Of a stretch of DNA of 32,490 nucleotides, positions 30,565 through 32,490 are shown piece by piece. Positions within the stretch are counted from its first letter, which is position 1; each line of letters starts with the position of its first letter. Source of the stretch: Streptomyces longispororuber. Its GTDB lineage: Bacteria; Actinomycetota; Actinomycetes; Streptomycetales; Streptomycetaceae. The position numbers and the translations under genes were made by a program. The stretch covers positions 1 to 32,490 of the forward strand of contig NZ_JAMOLN010000119.1 in assembly GCF_024448165.1 (NCBI RefSeq), written 5' to 3'. The notes under the pieces are model-generated. The model was given only the letters and a program-made list of their open reading frames with translations. It was not told the DNA's origin and ran no database searches.

Positions 30565-30579
30565 CCTGTTTGGCCTGTT
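30565..30579. promoter_or_regulatory. Direct repeat CCTGTT-N3-CCTGTT
   Basis: Two CCTGTT copies nine bases apart lie 70 bases upstream of the exporter start, in its probable promoter region. They may be a regulator site; the evidence is only the repeat and its position. Confidence 0.3.
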
Positions 30580-30651
30580 GAGTCCGGTCCGGGGCGCTCG
30601 ATCCGGCGGGGTTCACCGGGACCGGCGCTGCGCCGGGGGCGGCCGGGTCTG

Positions 30652-30657
30652 CATAAT
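30652..30657 (+). promoter_or_regulatory. -10-like CATAAT before peptidoglycan-binding gene
   Basis: CATAAT matches five of six consensus bases and lies 66 bases before the start codon. No good -35 is seen at standard distance. Confidence 0.35.
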
Positions 30658-30723
30658 GCGCTGCGAACGCTCAAGGACGGGGGGTCCTGGGATGAGCGGC
30701 GAGTGTGGTGGGGGTAGAGACGC

Positions 30724-31569
30724 ATGACCGAAGACAGAAGCGACGCCGGAAACGCCGACAGCAGTCGTACGTGCCCGGAGTGCGGCGCGGCCAGGGAACC
30801 GGACGGCGGTCCGTCCTGCGCCTGCGAGGTGGAGGGCTTCGGCCCGCTCCGTGTCCGCCCCTACGTCACGCTCCCCGAGCCCTCGCAGCCGGCGCCACCG
30901 CGCCCCGCGGACCCGTACGCGCACCCGCCCCAGCCGCTGCCGCCCGAGGAACCGCGGGGCGACGAACCGGACGACTTCGCCGAGCCGGGCCGCCGCAAGG
31001 CCCCGGTGCTGCTGCTGGCGGCGGTGGCGGGCGTCCTGAGCGTCGCGGCGCTGGTCACGGTCCTGGTGTCGTCGGGCGGCGGCGACCACCCGGCCACGAC
31101 CGCGGACGAGGCACCCGCGGCGTCGGCCACCCGGACCCTCGCCTCGGCGCCCCGTACGCCGACGCCGTCCGCGCCGTCGACCCGTGCCACATCGGCCTCC
31201 CCGACGCCCACGGCGTCCGGCACGCCGTCCCCGTCGGCCACGCCGACCCGGTCCCCCAGCCCGACACCGACCCCCACGACGCCGACGCCCACCACCCGGA
31301 CCACCACACCGTCCCCCACGACGACGCGGCCCGTGAGCCCGACGAACACGACGGTGCTGCGCCGCGGTGACCGCGGCCCCGAGGTGGCGGAACTCCAGTC
31401 CCGCCTCAGGCGCCTGAACCTGTACCCCGGGGAACCGAACGGCAACTACAACGGCCCGACGGAGTACGCGGTCCGCACCTACCAGATCTCCCGGGGCATC
31501 ACGTCGGACACCCCGGGCACGTACGGCCCGTCCACCCGAGAGTCCCTGGAACGAGAAACGTCCCGCTGA
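30724..31569 (+). CDS. Membrane-anchored peptidoglycan-binding protein
   Basis: A 281-residue protein. The cytoplasmic N-terminus has a CPEC...CAC zinc-ribbon-like pair (17-34) and a Pro-rich stretch. A membrane helix at about 94-116 leads to a Thr/Pro/Ser-rich wall-spanning linker (about 125-208) and a PG_binding_1 domain (210-281: LRRGDRGPEVAELQSRLRRL, then a second short repeat). It would link the membrane to the cell wall. No catalytic domain is present. A GGGGGT-type site precedes the ATG. It is divergent from the exporter gene with a 229-base gap. Confidence 0.86.
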   Translation: MTEDRSDAGNADSSRTCPECGAAREPDGGPSCACEVEGFGPLRVRPYVTLPEPSQPAPPRPADPYAHPPQPLPPEEPRGDEPDDFAEPGRRKAPVLLLAAVAGVLSVAALVTVLVSSGGGDHPATTADEAPAASATRTLASAPRTPTPSAPSTRATSASPTPTASGTPSPSATPTRSPSPTPTPTTPTPTTRTTTPSPTTTRPVSPTNTTVLRRGDRGPEVAELQSRLRRLNLYPGEPNGNYNGPTEYAVRTYQISRGITSDTPGTYGPSTRESLERETSR

Positions 31570-31599
31570 CGCGGCCCTTCGGGGGGTTGTACCGGGTGG

Positions 31600-31639
31600 G
31601 CGCCCCGTCAGGGGCGCGGGGAACTGCGCGACCAGCCAC
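31600..31639 (+). repeat. Extragenic repeat, copy 2
   Basis: A GCGCCCC-GTCA-GGGGCGC hairpin (31600-31617) is followed by GGGGAACTGCGCG and CAGCCAC, matching copy 1 at 21905-21943. The two differ mainly in the hairpin loop and two bases before CAGCCAC. It lies between convergent genes and may also work as a terminator. Confidence 0.75.
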
Positions 31640-31714
31640 GACGAATCCCGCACTCGCCCACAGCCCAGAACCCCGACGGCGACGGGGGTGCGCCCCACCC
31701 GCCCCACGTACGCC

Positions 31715-32383
31715 TCACCCCACGTACAGCAGAATCTCCCCACCACCGCCGGCGGCAACCCGCACGGACGTCAGATCAGCCACATGCACATCGGGCCCGT
31801 GCACAGCCGCACGAGGCCCGACCCCGACCACCCGCATACCCGCGGAGCGCCCCGCCGAGATCCCGGCCCCGGAGTCCTCGAACACCACACAGTCCGCGGG
31901 ATCGACCCCCAACTCGGCGGCCCCCTTGAGGAACCCCTCGGGATCCGGCTTGCTGGCCCCCACGTTCTCCGCGGTCACCCGCACCACCGGATACGGCAGC
32001 CCGGCCGCGGCCATCCGCCCGGTCGACAGCGGCACGTCCGCCGAGGTCACCAGGGCGTGCGCCAGCCCGCCCGAGACGAGCGAGTCGAGGAACCGCGCCG
32101 CACCCGGCACCGCCACGACCCCGTCCATGTCCCCGGTCTCCGCGGCGAGCATCCGCGCGTTGTCGGCGAGGTTCTCGGCCACCGGCCGGTCGGGCAGCAG
32201 CTCGGCCATCGTGGCGTGCCCCTGACGCCCGTGCGCGACGCGCATCACGTCGTCGCCGTCGAGCCCGTGCTCCGCGGCCCAGCGCCGCCAGATCCGCTCG
32301 ACCACGGCGTCGGAGTTGACGAGCGTGCCGTCCATGTCGAGCAGCAGGGCGCGCGCGGAGAGAACGGTGGGCGTGGCCGTCAT
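31715..32383 (-). CDS. HAD-superfamily sugar-phosphatase-like hydrolase
   Basis: A 222-residue cytoplasmic HAD subfamily IA hydrolase. Motif I is DMDGT (16-20) with nucleophile Asp16 and acid Asp18; motif II is Thr113/Ser114; motif III is Lys145 in ASKPDPEGF; motif IV is Glu169-Asp170 in VVFEDSGAG. The small helical cap follows motif I. This matches the beta-phosphoglucomutase/2-deoxyglucose-6-phosphatase branch, so a small sugar phosphate or similar is likely. The start at 32383 has GGAG eight bases upstream; the longer open frame to 32482 has no better site. Confidence 0.88.
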   Translation of the reverse strand: MTATPTVLSARALLLDMDGTLVNSDAVVERIWRRWAAEHGLDGDDVMRVAHGRQGHATMAELLPDRPVAENLADNARMLAAETGDMDGVVAVPGAARFLDSLVSGGLAHALVTSADVPLSTGRMAAAGLPYPVVRVTAENVGASKPDPEGFLKGAAELGVDPADCVVFEDSGAGISAGRSAGMRVVGVGPRAAVHGPDVHVADLTSVRVAAGGGGEILLYVG

Positions 32384-32462
32384 CGGCGAACTCCAGGGAA
32401 CGGAGGCGAGGGAGGGACAAGGCGGCCCCGCCCACCGGTCAGGGTGAGTGGACGGGAACCAC

Positions 32463-32488
32463 TTTGTTTCACCACGGTACAAAACAAA
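32463..32488. promoter_or_regulatory. TTTGTTT-N12-AAACAAA inverted repeat
   Basis: A perfect 7-bp dyad with a 12-base spacer lies 80 bases upstream of the HAD gene, in unusually AT-rich sequence for this genome. It may mark the promoter or an operator of the HAD gene. Confidence 0.4.
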
Positions 32489-32490
32489 CC

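Noticed and set aside
1..32490. Mobile element, phage, toxin-antitoxin or biosynthetic gene cluster
   Set aside because: No transposase, integrase, phage structural gene, toxin-antitoxin pair, PKS or NRPS domain was recognised on either strand.

Overview
The window is high-GC actinobacterial DNA and almost certainly Streptomyces. It has dense genes with GTG/TTG starts, ATGA/GTGA stop-start overlaps, Streptomyces-type extragenic repeats, several leaderless-type promoters, and a single rare TTA codon placed in a regulator. No rRNA, tRNA, CRISPR array, transposase or phage gene was seen. All functions are assigned by reading the protein sequence, not by database search.

Region 1 (about 1-11,812, minus strand) is a complete Mce-type lipid/steroid importer operon. 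In order of transcription it holds an MlaF/MceG-like ATPase, two YrbE/MlaE-type permeases, six MCE-domain proteins (MceA to MceF) and at least three Mce-associated membrane proteins; a further gene begins at the left edge. Nearly every junction is a 4-base overlap or a gap of a few bases, so translation is probably coupled. One Mce-associated protein carries a cytoplasmic array of about 31 acidic pentapeptides encoded by 15-bp tandem repeats. The first permease has a Streptomyces extragenic repeat built into its N-terminus.

Region 2 (about 11,813-17,910) holds four secreted, cysteine-containing proteins and one PucR-type regulator. The secreted proteins are a six-Cys protein, two four-Cys paralogues sharing a near-identical C-terminal motif, and a two-domain DUF6801-type protein. 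The regulator contains a TTA codon, so its translation is probably bldA-dependent, and a perfect 14-bp palindrome overlaps its promoter.

The most interesting signal is regulatory. A 19-bp dyad (7-5-7, consensus TTTRTCRNCGRNTGAGCAA) occurs as a pair with identical 32-bp centre spacing both upstream of the mce operon and between the divergent secreted-protein genes. A fifth copy lies upstream of the second four-Cys paralogue. A second motif, GTTAC-N6-G(T/A)AAC, occurs three times in the same two intergenic regions. The inference is that the importer and the secreted proteins form one regulon: secreted binding or capture proteins feeding a lipid or steroid to the Mce channel. The substrate cannot be read from the sequence.

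Region 3 (about 18,057-32,490) is ordinary chromosomal content. It holds a GT87/PAP2 fusion membrane enzyme, a ProP-like MFS symporter, a DUF2330 membrane protein, an O-methyltransferase, a small FHA-like protein, DUF1992, an ABM-fold monooxygenase, a VOC protein, a DUF1801 protein, two related coiled-coil proteins, a GNAT acetyltransferase, a 14-TM drug exporter fused to a MarR-like domain, a peptidoglycan-binding protein and a HAD phosphatase. Several of the small genes have a -10 box six or seven bases before the start codon, suggesting leaderless mRNAs.
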